Shown one piece after another: positions 55,653 to 64,000 of a DNA stretch of 64,000 nt. The position numbers were made by a program, and so were the translations under genes. Each line of letters opens with the position of its first letter. The first letter of the stretch is position 1. The notes below the pieces were generated by a model. That model had not been told where the DNA came from. It ran no database searches and saw only the letters and a list, made by a program, of their open reading frames with translations. Origin of the DNA: Trinickia soli (GTDB taxonomy: Bacteria; Pseudomonadota; Gammaproteobacteria; Burkholderiales; Burkholderiaceae); assembly GCF_002879855.1 (NCBI RefSeq), contig NZ_PNYB01000020.1, positions 36,907-100,906 on the forward strand. The letters are read 5' to 3'.

Positions 55653-56501
55653 ATGTTCTCCATCATCATCCCAACCTGGAACAACCTGCCCTACCTCAAG
55701 GTGGTCGTCGACAGCATCCGACGCCATTCGCAGTACGAGCACCAAGTGATCATCCATGTCAACGACGGCTCGGACGGTACGCTCTCGTGGGTGCGAGAAC
55801 AAGGCATCGCACACACCGCATCGCCGGACAATATTGGCATCTGCCACGCGGTGAATCTTGCCGCCTCTCACGCGCAGCGCGACTACGTCGTCTATATGAA
55901 CGACGACATGTATGTGTGCCCGGGCTGGGACGAAGCACTCGTCAAGCACATCGGGCAAATGCCGTCGGACCTGTTCATGCTATCGGGCACGATGGTCGAG
56001 CCGGTCGATACCGGCAATCGATGTGTGGTCGTCCATGACGCGGGGCGCGACGCCGCACATTTTCGCCCCGATGAACTCATCGCTGCGGTGCCAAGACTCA
56101 AGCGGGCCGACTGGCTCGGTGCAACGTGGCCTCCCACGCTCGTCCATCGCGATTGGTGGAATCGCGTGGGCGGGTACAGCAGCGAATTGTCGCCAGGGAT
56201 GAGCAGCGACAACGATTTCTCGATGAAGCTATGGCACGCGGGGTGCCGTATCTTCCTCGGCGTCGGCGATAGTCTCGTCTATCACTTTCAGCAAAAAACT
56301 ACGGGCAAGATCGTCAAGAACAACGGCCGCAAGCAGTTCCTGAGCAAATGGGGCATGACGCAGGCTACGTTTGATCGCTACTATCTGCGCCGTGGCGAGC
56401 CCGCCGAAGGGGGCATTGAACTCGACACGCCAGCCGCTCGCGGACGGTTGAAGCGTGCCTTGTGGCGCGGGCGGATCAAACGGGCGCTCTCGTTCGATTG
56501 A
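55653..56501 (+). CDS. Family 2 glycosyltransferase, copy A of a paralogous pair
   Basis: 282 residues. GT-A fold: MFSIIIPTWNNLPYLKVVVD, HVNDGSDGTLSWV, GICHAVNLAASHAQRDYVVYMNDDMYVCPGW (acidic motif NDDMY) and later WNRVGGYSSELSPGMSSDNDF. It is clearly related, over its whole length, to the protein encoded convergently at 56600-57526. Donor and acceptor are unknown; a role in O-antigen or core assembly is inferred from position. Confidence 0.85.
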   Translation: MFSIIIPTWNNLPYLKVVVDSIRRHSQYEHQVIIHVNDGSDGTLSWVREQGIAHTASPDNIGICHAVNLAASHAQRDYVVYMNDDMYVCPGWDEALVKHIGQMPSDLFMLSGTMVEPVDTGNRCVVVHDAGRDAAHFRPDELIAAVPRLKRADWLGATWPPTLVHRDWWNRVGGYSSELSPGMSSDNDFSMKLWHAGCRIFLGVGDSLVYHFQQKTTGKIVKNNGRKQFLSKWGMTQATFDRYYLRRGEPAEGGIELDTPAARGRLKRALWRGRIKRALSFD

Positions 56502-56599
56502 AACAGGGCGCAGTCAGTGAGGTCGGGCCGATTCCGGCAGCCGTGCCATCACTCGTCGTCCTGGCCCGCAATGAAAGCCGCGTCATGTGCGCCCGCGCA

Positions 56600-57526
56600 T
56601 CAGTCGAGGTCGACGCGCGCCGACCTCGAGGAATTCATGACGATTTGTCGAGGCAGGTCAGGCTCCCAATTCTCGAGGTCACCGAGCGGGTACCTGGCCA
56701 GCGCGTAGACCGCCCGCTTGAGCCTTCCCGCCATTCCCGCCCGAGGGACCGTTGGTAGCGACGAGCGCTCGGCCGTTGCTGTCCGTCGCACATAGCTTCG
56801 GACAAACTCCTGCTGAGAAATGCCCCACTTGAGAATGAAGGTGCGTCCGCCCTTATTGCGTCGAACGCGTCGGGTCGTGGCGCAGCCGAAATGATAAATG
56901 TGGCAGGCGCCGACGACCCGATAAGTCCGGCATCCTGCCAGCCAGATCTTCATCAGGAAATCGTCGTCGCTGCTCATGCCGGGGCCGAATTCGATGCTAT
57001 AGCCGCCGACCATATGCCAAAGGCGGCGCTGCGTGAGCATCGGCTGCACCGCGATGCCGCTTCGATCGCTCGCCTTCACGCCCGCGGCGAACGACAACAG
57101 CCCCTGCTCGTCGAAGCCCTCTGGTCCCGTACCGTAATTCGCCACCGTAACCTGCTCGTTGCCCGTATCGAGCGGCTCGATCAAGTGAGCCGCCAGATAC
57201 ATGGGCACGTCTTCGCCAATTGCCTCGACCGCCGCGCCGAATGCGCTGTCCCACCCGGGCAGGCAGTACATGTCGTCATTCATGAACAGGACCCAGTCGC
57301 GCGTGGCAAGCTGGGCGGCGTCGTTCATCGCCACGCACACCCCGACATTGCCTCGGCTCCAGGTATGGCGAATCCCTTCTGCGCGCACCCATTCGAGCGT
57401 GCCGTCCGATCCTTCGTTCACGTGAACAATGATCTCGTGATCAAAAGCCGAATGCCGTCGAATGCTTTCGATGCACAGCTTCAAGTACGGAAGGTTGTTC
57501 CAGGAGGGAATCAGGATGGAGAACAT
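56600..57526 (-). CDS. Family 2 glycosyltransferase, copy B of a paralogous pair
   Basis: 308 residues from ATG 57526 (MFSILIPSWNNLPYLKLCIE). HVNEGSDGTLEWVR, VLFMNDDMYCLPGW, VGGYSIEFGPGMSSDDDF and LKWGISQQEF align with copy A throughout, with an extra C-terminal 25 residues. Its start overlaps the end of the O-antigen-ligase gene upstream by 16 bases. The convergent arrangement with copy A implies an old inverted duplication. Confidence 0.85.
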   Translation of the reverse strand: MFSILIPSWNNLPYLKLCIESIRRHSAFDHEIIVHVNEGSDGTLEWVRAEGIRHTWSRGNVGVCVAMNDAAQLATRDWVLFMNDDMYCLPGWDSAFGAAVEAIGEDVPMYLAAHLIEPLDTGNEQVTVANYGTGPEGFDEQGLLSFAAGVKASDRSGIAVQPMLTQRRLWHMVGGYSIEFGPGMSSDDDFLMKIWLAGCRTYRVVGACHIYHFGCATTRRVRRNKGGRTFILKWGISQQEFVRSYVRRTATAERSSLPTVPRAGMAGRLKRAVYALARYPLGDLENWEPDLPRQIVMNSSRSARVDLD

Positions 57527-58842
57527 TGCGGTTGGCCGCCACTGAGCAAGGAAGAATCTTGACCATCGATCACGCGCGACGCGGCAGGCGAAACCACAAT
57601 GCCGACCAGTATGCCAACGACGGCCGAGTAAAACGACACGACCATCTTGAGGTCGAACGTCTCGACGGTGAGCCCGAAAATAAAGAATGAAATGACGAAA
57701 GTCAAACCGAGCAGCGCCGCCGCACGAACGGCGCGCGACGGCGCTTTCAGATATCGCGCAAACAGCAGGCACGGCATGACGTGCGTCGCGAGTCCCGCCA
57801 CGCCGGCAATAATCCCGTAATTGGCCGTGTAGGCGAGCAACTGATTGTGTGTCTCACCGTGACCGTACTGCGCAGCCATAGGCGTGATCAGGCCGGCACT
57901 CCGGAACGGTTGCATCGCGCCGGCGAACCCGTTCGGGCCTGCGCCGAAGAGCGGGTATTGCTTCGTCAACTCGATAGCCGCCTTATAGAGCTGGAGACGC
58001 ACGCCCGTGGACGTGTCCTTCTGCCCTTGCGAGTAGTGGACGATATCCGTCCAGACCATGTACAGGCGATCGCGTATTTCCGCGGAAGCCGCGCAGAGCC
58101 CGACCAATCCGACCACGACTGCGAGCAGCACCGACAGCCGCCAAAGACGTGATTTGTCTCGGCCACGCGCGAAGATGACCAGCGGCACGATGACAGGCAC
58201 GGCCAGCCATCCGCCCCGCGACCCGGAGAGTACCGACGCCCATATCCCCGCCGCCAATCCGCCGAGCTTGAGCACGCGAATCAGCGGCCGGTCCTTTTGC
58301 CACCAGTCGATCGACAGCCCCGACATGAGGCCGAGCACGAGAGCGATATCACCGTAATGGATGGAGTCGAGGAACGAACTCGCCAGCCTGGTGGTGCCCT
58401 GCGGCGGCGCGATAAATGGAACGACCAGCGATCCGATCGCACCGATAGCAAACGAGCAATCGCTCCAGCGCATCGTACGCAGCGGCAAGCGGCGAAGCGC
58501 GAAGATGATTGGCACGGCGGCAAGAAATCGCCACGGCGCATCCAACAGATTAAGCACGATGTTCCGATGCCACAGTTCACTCGCGAAGGTTGCGACGAGT
58601 GGACTCGCAAATGCAATGCACGTGAGCATGACGAGGCGTCTTCCATCGTCCGGCAGCGCAATAGCGCAAGCGTTCCGCGCAAAAGCGAGGACGCCTGTCG
58701 AAATGATCATTGCCGAGATCAGCAGCGCGCTCGCCCCCCCATGCACGGCAAGCGTAACGATGGGATACAGCAACAGAAAAACGGCGGCCAGCCAGTTGCC
58801 GGTGATTGCATAGCCGGCCTGCATTGTCCGATAGGGAATCAT
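57511..58842 (-). CDS. O-antigen ligase-like polytopic membrane protein (WaaL/Wzy family)
   Basis: 443 residues from ATG 58842 (MIPYRTMQAGYAI), about ten or more helices. The Wzy_C/O-antigen ligase pattern is present: LAAGIWASVLSGSRGGWLAVPVI (near 200-225) followed by a large periplasmic loop with LYKAAIELTKQYPLFGAGPNGF and YGHGETHNQLLAYTANYG, where Arg and His residues of the loop act in ligation. It would join O-antigen to the lipid A-core at the periplasmic face. WaaL and polymerase Wzy cannot be told apart by eye; the conserved H-x-x-N and SGSRGGW favour WaaL. Confidence 0.8.
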   Translation of the reverse strand: MIPYRTMQAGYAITGNWLAAVFLLLYPIVTLAVHGGASALLISAMIISTGVLAFARNACAIALPDDGRRLVMLTCIAFASPLVATFASELWHRNIVLNLLDAPWRFLAAVPIIFALRRLPLRTMRWSDCSFAIGAIGSLVVPFIAPPQGTTRLASSFLDSIHYGDIALVLGLMSGLSIDWWQKDRPLIRVLKLGGLAAGIWASVLSGSRGGWLAVPVIVPLVIFARGRDKSRLWRLSVLLAVVVGLVGLCAASAEIRDRLYMVWTDIVHYSQGQKDTSTGVRLQLYKAAIELTKQYPLFGAGPNGFAGAMQPFRSAGLITPMAAQYGHGETHNQLLAYTANYGIIAGVAGLATHVMPCLLFARYLKAPSRAVRAAALLGLTFVISFFIFGLTVETFDLKMVVSFYSAVVGILVGIVVSPAASRVIDGQDSSLLSGGQPQCSPS

Positions 58843-59071
58843 GAGCAAATTAGCCGTGCGCTCACGCGGACGGGCAGGAAGAAGTATTCGAGTGGATCCG
58901 CCGTCAATGACCGAGCTCGACGGTCGCGGCAGCGCTTGGCGTTCGATCCGCCCGGGGGCGTTGCAGCCAACGCGCGATTCGCGATCCGGACGCAAGTATA
59001 CATGTCGCCTCTCCCATCTGAAAAAGGCCGCTGGACACTTGCCATGGATCGACATAGGCGGCTCGCTGTGC

Positions 59072-60205
59072 TTACAGCAGCGGGACGCCCGCATTGCGCT
59101 CGCGCTCTACCGGAGCCAATCGCCCGATGATCGCGCGCGCGACCGTTTCCGGGGCGACTTCGTTCACGCCTCCCTTGCTATGGATAGCCAGCGATTGGCA
59201 GCGCTTGGTCAGTCGCAAATGCGGCGGCTCGAGGTGAGCAAACAGCGAGAGGCTCGGCGTGTCAGTCGTGTGAGCGACGTGCATGAGGCCGCCGTCACAG
59301 CCCACGAACAGGCGGCAACGGGCAACGACCTCCCGCGCCTCGAGCAACGACAGATCGGCCACGAACGAATTGACCTCGAGCCGATGGAACGCGTGGTTCG
59401 CAATATCCCTGGCGATGGCAAGTCCATTGTCCGATCCGAGCAGCGCGACTCGAAGCGGCGCGTCGCCGACGCCAGTCCGGTCGAGCCATTGGAGCACAGC
59501 GAGCCAGGCATCGTAGGTCCGCCGCACGTCGATGCCGCCTACCGCGAGCGCAAGATCCGGGGCGGCTTCTGAGAACAACTGATCCACGGCTCGGCGGGTC
59601 GTCTCATGGACCGACAAGTAGGGCTTCGCGACTTCGAGCAGTTCGCTGTCGCCAAGGCCTCGCTGGAATACGGCGTTGACTGCGGCGAAACTGAACAGCG
59701 TCTGATTGCGGTCGGGGCCATAAAAATATTGAAAGAGGCAAGCGAACGGCAGTTTCGCGAAATACCTGACCTTCAGGTCGATCGACTGATAGTTGAATTC
59801 GTTCAGAACAATTGCGTCGTACCCGCGATCCTCGATCTGCTCCACACTGGAATAGACTCTCGCGAAAACGTCATCCTCGGAGAACAGAGGCTGCAACTTC
59901 GATAGCGTCAGCAGTTCGAGCGCAATATTCGCATTGCGCAGCAGCGCTCGCCCTGACAAATCCATGATCGCATCGCCAAAGTTGCTTTTCCCTGCGTAAA
60001 TCCATAGCACGCGCATCCCCGCTTCGATTCGTCGGATTTCGCGCCTTAGCTGGCCTGACACCGCGAGCGAAACATAGCGGTGCAAGAACTTCTTTGCGAG
60101 CTTCAGGCGCGAATGAGATCGAAGGAAATCATCAGCGGTATTCGGCACAATGGAGTAGTGAATTTTCGTCAGTTTTTGGGCGCAATTGTCAAGGTACTTG
60201 TTCAC
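59072..60205 (-). CDS. Family 9 glycosyltransferase (heptosyltransferase-like), divergent
   Basis: 377 residues from a GTG at 60205 with AGGA upstream. The N-terminal half is divergent (YAGKSNFGDAIMDLSGRALLRN replaces the usual start); the C-terminal half has the GT9 signature VALLGSDNGLAIARDIA and CRLFVGCDGGLMHVAHTTDTPSLSLFA. Likely transfers a sugar to core or O-unit in the cytoplasm. Its base composition looks less GC-rich than its neighbours, suggesting transfer. It lies 229 bases upstream of the ligase gene. Confidence 0.8.
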   Translation of the reverse strand: MNKYLDNCAQKLTKIHYSIVPNTADDFLRSHSRLKLAKKFLHRYVSLAVSGQLRREIRRIEAGMRVLWIYAGKSNFGDAIMDLSGRALLRNANIALELLTLSKLQPLFSEDDVFARVYSSVEQIEDRGYDAIVLNEFNYQSIDLKVRYFAKLPFACLFQYFYGPDRNQTLFSFAAVNAVFQRGLGDSELLEVAKPYLSVHETTRRAVDQLFSEAAPDLALAVGGIDVRRTYDAWLAVLQWLDRTGVGDAPLRVALLGSDNGLAIARDIANHAFHRLEVNSFVADLSLLEAREVVARCRLFVGCDGGLMHVAHTTDTPSLSLFAHLEPPHLRLTKRCQSLAIHSKGGVNEVAPETVARAIIGRLAPVERERNAGVPLL

Positions 60206-60356
60206 CTGAAGATCCTATGAACCGATTGTTGATGCGGTCAGCTCCCCCGCGATCTGCGCGCCAGCGTCGCGCCGACGGCGCCATGCCCCAGGCTCGTTGT
60301 CCAAACGGCACACCCGGGATATCGGCATTTGAGATAAAAAATCTACTGACTACCGA

Positions 60357-61466
60357 TTACTGCAAAGCCAGCATTTCGGCTGCGGCGGCGATGACGCGCC
60401 GGACATCGAGCCCGGTCAGACACTCGCTCGGGCTTTCGATATGCCGGAAGCAGCCCTCCGCCCGGCAGGGGACGCAGGCGCCCTCGCCTTGCAACAGGTA
60501 GACGTTTCCATGGCGAGCCGATCCACGCAACGCCCAGGGATCGACGCCAGCAGGCCATCCGCAGGGCCACGGCCCCCAACGCACCGGGTCCGAAGGGCCG
60601 AACAGCGCGATAGTAGGCGTCCCCGTCGCGGCAGCAATATGTGTCGCCCCCGTATCAGGGCCGACGAATAGCTTCGCCATCCGCATGACTTCCGCGCTTT
60701 CAGCCAGTGAGAGCTGGCCCACCAGGTTGATCACTGCGCCACCCGCGACATCCGCAACCTGCTGTGCATAGTCGCGTTCGTCCTGCGCGGGCCCACCCGT
60801 CAGCACAATCGCGAAGCCACGCTCGCGCAACCAATCGATCAGCCTCGCCCATCCGTCAACATGCCATCGCTTGTAAGCAAACATCGGATAAGGATGCAGG
60901 GCGATCAGCGGCTGCCGCGACGGCACATATCCCAGGCGCCCTTCGAGCCGTGCACGTTGCGCTTCGTCGACGACAGCTGGCGGCACGACCTGCGGAACCG
61001 GCGGGATTCCGAGCACAGTGGCGAGTGCGAGCGTGCTATTGACCGTATGAACCGAACCGTGTTGGTTCAGCGCGGTGCCGGTCAGCATGAAACGCGTGAG
61101 CCAATTGACGCGCTCCGGATCGACGAGTCCAACGCGCTTCTTTCCAGCGAACCAGGTGTAAAAGCGAGGACGGTCGGAGCTCACCGCGGCACAGGCAAGG
61201 TCGTAACGCCGCCAGATTCGGCGGGCATCGGCAAACCGCTCCGCAAATCGCGCGCGCTGAGCGACGGCAATGACGCGTCGCACGTCGGGATTGCCTTCCA
61301 GCACACCTTCGGTGCCACGGAAAACGAGCATGTCGATCGGCGTGTCGGGCCACTTTGCTTTCAACGAACGCACGATTGGCGTGGTTAGCAGCACATCGCC
61401 GATCCTACGGGTGACGACAACCAAAATCGAGCGTGGAGGGCGGGACGCAAAGAAAGGAGATGACAT
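60357..61466 (-). CDS. Family 9 glycosyltransferase (ADP-heptose:LPS heptosyltransferase-like)
   Basis: 369 residues from ATG 61466 (MSSPFFASRPPRSILVVVTRRIGDVLLTTPIVRSL). The GT9 plan is complete: RRIGDVLLTTP near residue 20, ALHPYPMFAYKRWHVDGWARLIDWL in the middle, and AKLFVGPDTGATHIAAATGTPTIALFGPSDP near 275. Close to WaaF/RfaF-like or WaaQ heptosyltransferases that build the core. Stop is at 60357; the dnaE stop lies 41 bases upstream of its start, so it may be co-transcribed behind dnaE. Confidence 0.88.
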   Translation of the reverse strand: MSSPFFASRPPRSILVVVTRRIGDVLLTTPIVRSLKAKWPDTPIDMLVFRGTEGVLEGNPDVRRVIAVAQRARFAERFADARRIWRRYDLACAAVSSDRPRFYTWFAGKKRVGLVDPERVNWLTRFMLTGTALNQHGSVHTVNSTLALATVLGIPPVPQVVPPAVVDEAQRARLEGRLGYVPSRQPLIALHPYPMFAYKRWHVDGWARLIDWLRERGFAIVLTGGPAQDERDYAQQVADVAGGAVINLVGQLSLAESAEVMRMAKLFVGPDTGATHIAAATGTPTIALFGPSDPVRWGPWPCGWPAGVDPWALRGSARHGNVYLLQGEGACVPCRAEGCFRHIESPSECLTGLDVRRVIAAAAEMLALQ

Positions 61467-61506
61467 CACGAAAACCAGACAGGTGGCATGTTGAGTCAAG
61501 CCGCGC

Positions 61507-63942
61507 TCAATAGACGATCTCAACAGACGTGCCGGCGAACTCGCTGCGCAGTGCCGAGAGAAAATCGTCGGTCGGACGCACACGCCACGCGTCACCCAGA
61601 CGAATTTCTCCTTGTGCCTTCGTGTTGCTATACGCAATTTGAACTGCAAGGCCTGGCGACGAAGCGGCAGCGCTTTGTTGACGGCCGCTGTCACGCCCCG
61701 CACCGGGCCTTTGCCCGCCCGCACGTGAAACACTCGACGTGGAAGGCACCGCTTCCTGCGAAGTTTCCCTGGGCGCGCAATGCGCTTCCAGCACGCGCCT
61801 GAGCACGGCCGCATCGGCATTGCCGTTCATCTTCACCTTCACCGCCTGCGCGTAACGGCTGCGCGCCCGTTCGAGATCCATCACCGAATCGACCGTAAAG
61901 CGGATGCCGCCCGTGAATGCGTCGTTGCGCGCCTGCCCCTGTACGACGAGCAGTTCGTCTTCCTTGAAGAGGGCCTTGTTCGCCTCGTATTGCTCGTTGA
62001 AGACGGTAACTTCGCATTGGCCCGTGCCGTCGTCGACCAGCGCGATCAGCATCTTCCCGCGCTGGGTCATCTGCGTGCGCAGCGATGCGATGATGCCGGC
62101 CACGAGCTTGTCACGGCCTTCTTTCAGGTCGGCAAGCTTCATGCGCACGAAGCGCCGCACTTCGTCCCTGTAGGCATCGAACAGATGCCCCGACAGGTAA
62201 AAGCCGAGCGCCGTCTTTTCTTCCTGCAGCTTGCGCTTCTCGTGCCAAGCCGGTTCGTCGACGAGTTCGTGCCCGCGCGACGGCGCGTCGCCCATATCGA
62301 ACAAGCCCGCCTGCATCGCATTCGCGCTCGCCTGATCTGCCGCTTCCATCGCGAGCGGCACCGAAGCGATCAGTTGCGCGCGGTTCGGGTGAATCGAATC
62401 GAAGGCGCCGGCACGGATCAGCGCCTCGACCGTGCGCCGATTGACGACGCGCCGGTCGATCCGCGCGCAGAAATCGAACAGGTCGGAAAACGGACCGTCC
62501 TCGCGCGCACGCAGGATTTCTTCGATCGCGTTTTGCCCACTGCCCTTGACGGCGCCAAGGCCATAACGAATCGTGCGCGAACGCTTGCCGTCGGGCTCCG
62601 CCACCGGCTCGAAGCGATAAGCCGAGCAATTGATGTCCGGCGGCAACACGGCCATGCCGTTCGTCTTGCAGTCCTCGTAGAGGATCTTGACTTTGTCCGT
62701 ATCGTCCATGGCCAAGCTCATGTTGGCTGCCATGAATTCGGCCGGATGATGCGCCTTGAGCCAGGCCGTGTAGTACGCGAGCAGCGCATAGGCGGCCGCG
62801 TGCGACTTGTTGAAGCCGTAGCCCGCGAACTTCTCCATCAAGTCGAAGATCTCGTCGGATTTCTCGCGCGTCAGGCCGTTCTTCGCCGCACCTTCAGCGA
62901 AGATTTCCCGGTGCTTGGCCATTTCCTCGGGCTTTTTCTTGCCCATCGCACGCCGCAGCAAGTCCGCACCGCCGAGCGAGTAGCCGCCGATGATCTGCGC
63001 CATCTGCATCACCTGCTCCTGATAGACCATGATGCCGTAGGTCTCTTTCAGGACGGGCTCGACGCGCGGGTCGGGATACTCGACCGTCTCGCGGCCGTGC
63101 TTACGCGCGCAGAAGCTCGGAATCAGATCCATCGGGCCCGGACGGTACAGCGCCACGAGCGCGATGATGTCCTCGAAGCGATCGGGCTGCGCATCCTTCA
63201 GCATGCCTTGCATGCCGCGACTTTCCAGCTGGAACACGGCGACCGTATTCGCTTTCTTGAGGATCGAGAACGAAGCCGGATCGTCGAGCGGCACCTGCGC
63301 GAGCGACCAGTCGGCCTTCGACGGATCGAGCCGGCGGATATAGCGCTCGGCCCAATCGAGAATCGTGAGCGTCGTCAGACCCAGAAAGTCGAATTTGACG
63401 AGGCCGACGGCTTCGACGTCGTCCTTGTCGTATTGGCTCACGACGCCGCCATCGTCGCCCTGCGTATAAAGCGGGCAAAAATCGGTCAGCTTGCCCGGCG
63501 CGATCAACACGCCGCCGGCATGCATGCCGACGTTGCGCGTCAAGCCTTCAACGCGCTGCGCAAGTTCGAGCAACTGGCGCACTTCGTCTTCGTTGTCGTT
63601 GCGCTCTTGCAAGAGCGGCTCTTCTTTCATCGCGTCGGCGATGGTCACATGCTTGCCGGGCTTGAACGGGATCAGCTTTGCGACGCCGTCGGTGAAGTTG
63701 TAGCCCAGATCAAGCACGCGGCCGATGTCGCGCACGGCCGCCTTCGCCGCCATCGTGCCGAAGGTGGCGATCTGCGATACGGCATCGGCCCCGTATTTGC
63801 CCTTCACGTACTGAATGACCCGATCGCGTCCTTCCTGGCAGAAGTCGATGTCGAAGTCAGGCATCGACACGCGCTCAGGGTTCAGGAAGCGCTCGAACAG
63901 CAGGTTGTAGCGCAGCGGATCGAGATCGGTAATACCGAGCGC
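61507..63942 (-). CDS. dnaE: DNA polymerase III alpha subunit, C-terminal 811 residues (5' end lost at a fold-back junction)
   Basis: The visible protein begins ALGITDLDPLRYNLLFERFL and runs to the natural stop at 61507; the full enzyme has about 1,150-1,180 residues, so the PHP and part of the palm domain are missing. The catalytic aspartates are in MPDFDIDFCQEG; a third is in VKFDFLGLTTLTILDWA. GYGFNKSHAAAYALLAYYTAWLK, the helix-hairpin-helix region and a C-terminal OB fold (GKMLIALVDDGTGQCEVTVFNE) follow. It is the chromosomal replicative polymerase. Past 63942 the frame stays open but the sequence is an inverted copy of 63813-63876, not dnaE. Confidence 0.93.
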   Translation of the reverse strand, partial: ALGITDLDPLRYNLLFERFLNPERVSMPDFDIDFCQEGRDRVIQYVKGKYGADAVSQIATFGTMAAKAAVRDIGRVLDLGYNFTDGVAKLIPFKPGKHVTIADAMKEEPLLQERNDNEDEVRQLLELAQRVEGLTRNVGMHAGGVLIAPGKLTDFCPLYTQGDDGGVVSQYDKDDVEAVGLVKFDFLGLTTLTILDWAERYIRRLDPSKADWSLAQVPLDDPASFSILKKANTVAVFQLESRGMQGMLKDAQPDRFEDIIALVALYRPGPMDLIPSFCARKHGRETVEYPDPRVEPVLKETYGIMVYQEQVMQMAQIIGGYSLGGADLLRRAMGKKKPEEMAKHREIFAEGAAKNGLTREKSDEIFDLMEKFAGYGFNKSHAAAYALLAYYTAWLKAHHPAEFMAANMSLAMDDTDKVKILYEDCKTNGMAVLPPDINCSAYRFEPVAEPDGKRSRTIRYGLGAVKGSGQNAIEEILRAREDGPFSDLFDFCARIDRRVVNRRTVEALIRAGAFDSIHPNRAQLIASVPLAMEAADQASANAMQAGLFDMGDAPSRGHELVDEPAWHEKRKLQEEKTALGFYLSGHLFDAYRDEVRRFVRMKLADLKEGRDKLVAGIIASLRTQMTQRGKMLIALVDDGTGQCEVTVFNEQYEANKALFKEDELLVVQGQARNDAFTGGIRFTVDSVMDLERARSRYAQAVKVKMNGNADAAVLRRVLEAHCAPRETSQEAVPSTSSVSRAGGQRPGAGRDSGRQQSAAASSPGLAVQIAYSNTKAQGEIRLGDAWRVRPTDDFLSALRSEFAGTSVEIVY

Positions 63943-64000
63943 GTGTCGATGCCTGACTTCGACATCGACTTCTGCCAGGAAGGACGCGATCGGGTCATTC
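63813..64000. repeat. Perfect 64-bp inverted repeat with 60-bp spacer at the window end
   Basis: Bases 63937-64000 are the exact reverse complement of 63813-63876 (64 of 64 by eye), separated by 60 unique bases of dnaE. The switch occurs at GAGCGC, which the normal dnaE sequence has at both joined points. The repeat may continue beyond the window. It is most simply a fold-back artefact of library preparation or assembly. Confidence 0.9.

Noticed and set aside
63813..64000. Inverted repeat as an insertion-sequence end or attachment site
   Set aside because: Both arms are dnaE coding sequence and the repeat is a direct fold-back copy; no transposase or target duplication is seen.

Overview
The window is a GC-rich chromosomal segment of a beta-proteobacterium of the family Burkholderiaceae (Burkholderia, Paraburkholderia, Trinickia or a close relative). 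This is inferred from near-complete agreement of the housekeeping proteins (PNPase, S15, LeuA, IlvC, HemF, YebC, RNase G, DnaE) with what I know of that group, and from three gene orders typical of it: ilvI-ilvH-ilvC-psd-pssA-leuA, yebC-purD-hemF-nadD-rsfS-rlmH-maf-rng, and a 13-gene tad operon. The genus cannot be fixed by eye. No tRNA, rRNA, CRISPR array, insertion sequence or prophage was seen.

Layout. 1-5,800: end of a quinone oxidoreductase, pnp and rpsO with a structured intergenic leader, an orphan periplasmic binding protein and a two-repeat BamE-like lipoprotein. 5,858-12,922 (minus strand): branched-chain amino-acid genes ilvI, ilvH, ilvC and leuA, interleaved with psd and pssA for phosphatidylethanolamine; leuA has a candidate leucine-rich leader peptide. 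13,288-15,657 (plus): an ECF sigma factor translationally coupled to a one-helix membrane protein, then a DUF3106 protein and an RDD protein. 15,801-18,299 (plus): a metallophosphoesterase, a glycosyltransferase and a diacylglycerol kinase behind a Pho-box-like sequence. I read this as a phosphate-starvation lipid-remodelling operon (plcP-agt-dgkA type) rather than lipid A synthesis. 18,543-29,632: mixed small units (TetR-LOG pair, two SDR proteins, DUF924-AlaX pair, truncated hemoglobin, large FtsX-type permease with DUF4126 protein, quinone oxidoreductase, methylglyoxal synthase, upp). 29,822-31,933: MHYT-GGDEF-EAL signalling protein.

32,256-39,292 (plus) is a conserved housekeeping run (yebC to rng) in which RsfS carries an unusual lysine/alanine/proline-rich tail. 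39,716-51,617 (plus) is a complete tad operon: Flp pilin, prepilin peptidase, RcpC, secretin, CpaD-like lipoprotein, TadZ, TadA, TadB, TadC, TadD and three pseudopilin-like proteins. Most junctions overlap by a few bases, and a good sigma-70 promoter overlapped by a 14-bp palindrome lies in front. 51,737-52,749 holds three small proteins of unknown role.

52,780-61,466 is an envelope polysaccharide region: msbA, a WaaE/KdtX-type glycosyltransferase, two closely related family 2 glycosyltransferases placed tail to tail, an O-antigen-ligase-like protein and two family 9 (heptosyltransferase-type) glycosyltransferases. Together they suggest a lipopolysaccharide core/O-antigen locus between msbA and dnaE. 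The window ends inside dnaE (minus). Its last 64 bases are a perfect inverted copy of 63,813-63,876, which breaks the dnaE reading and looks like a fold-back chimera rather than biology.
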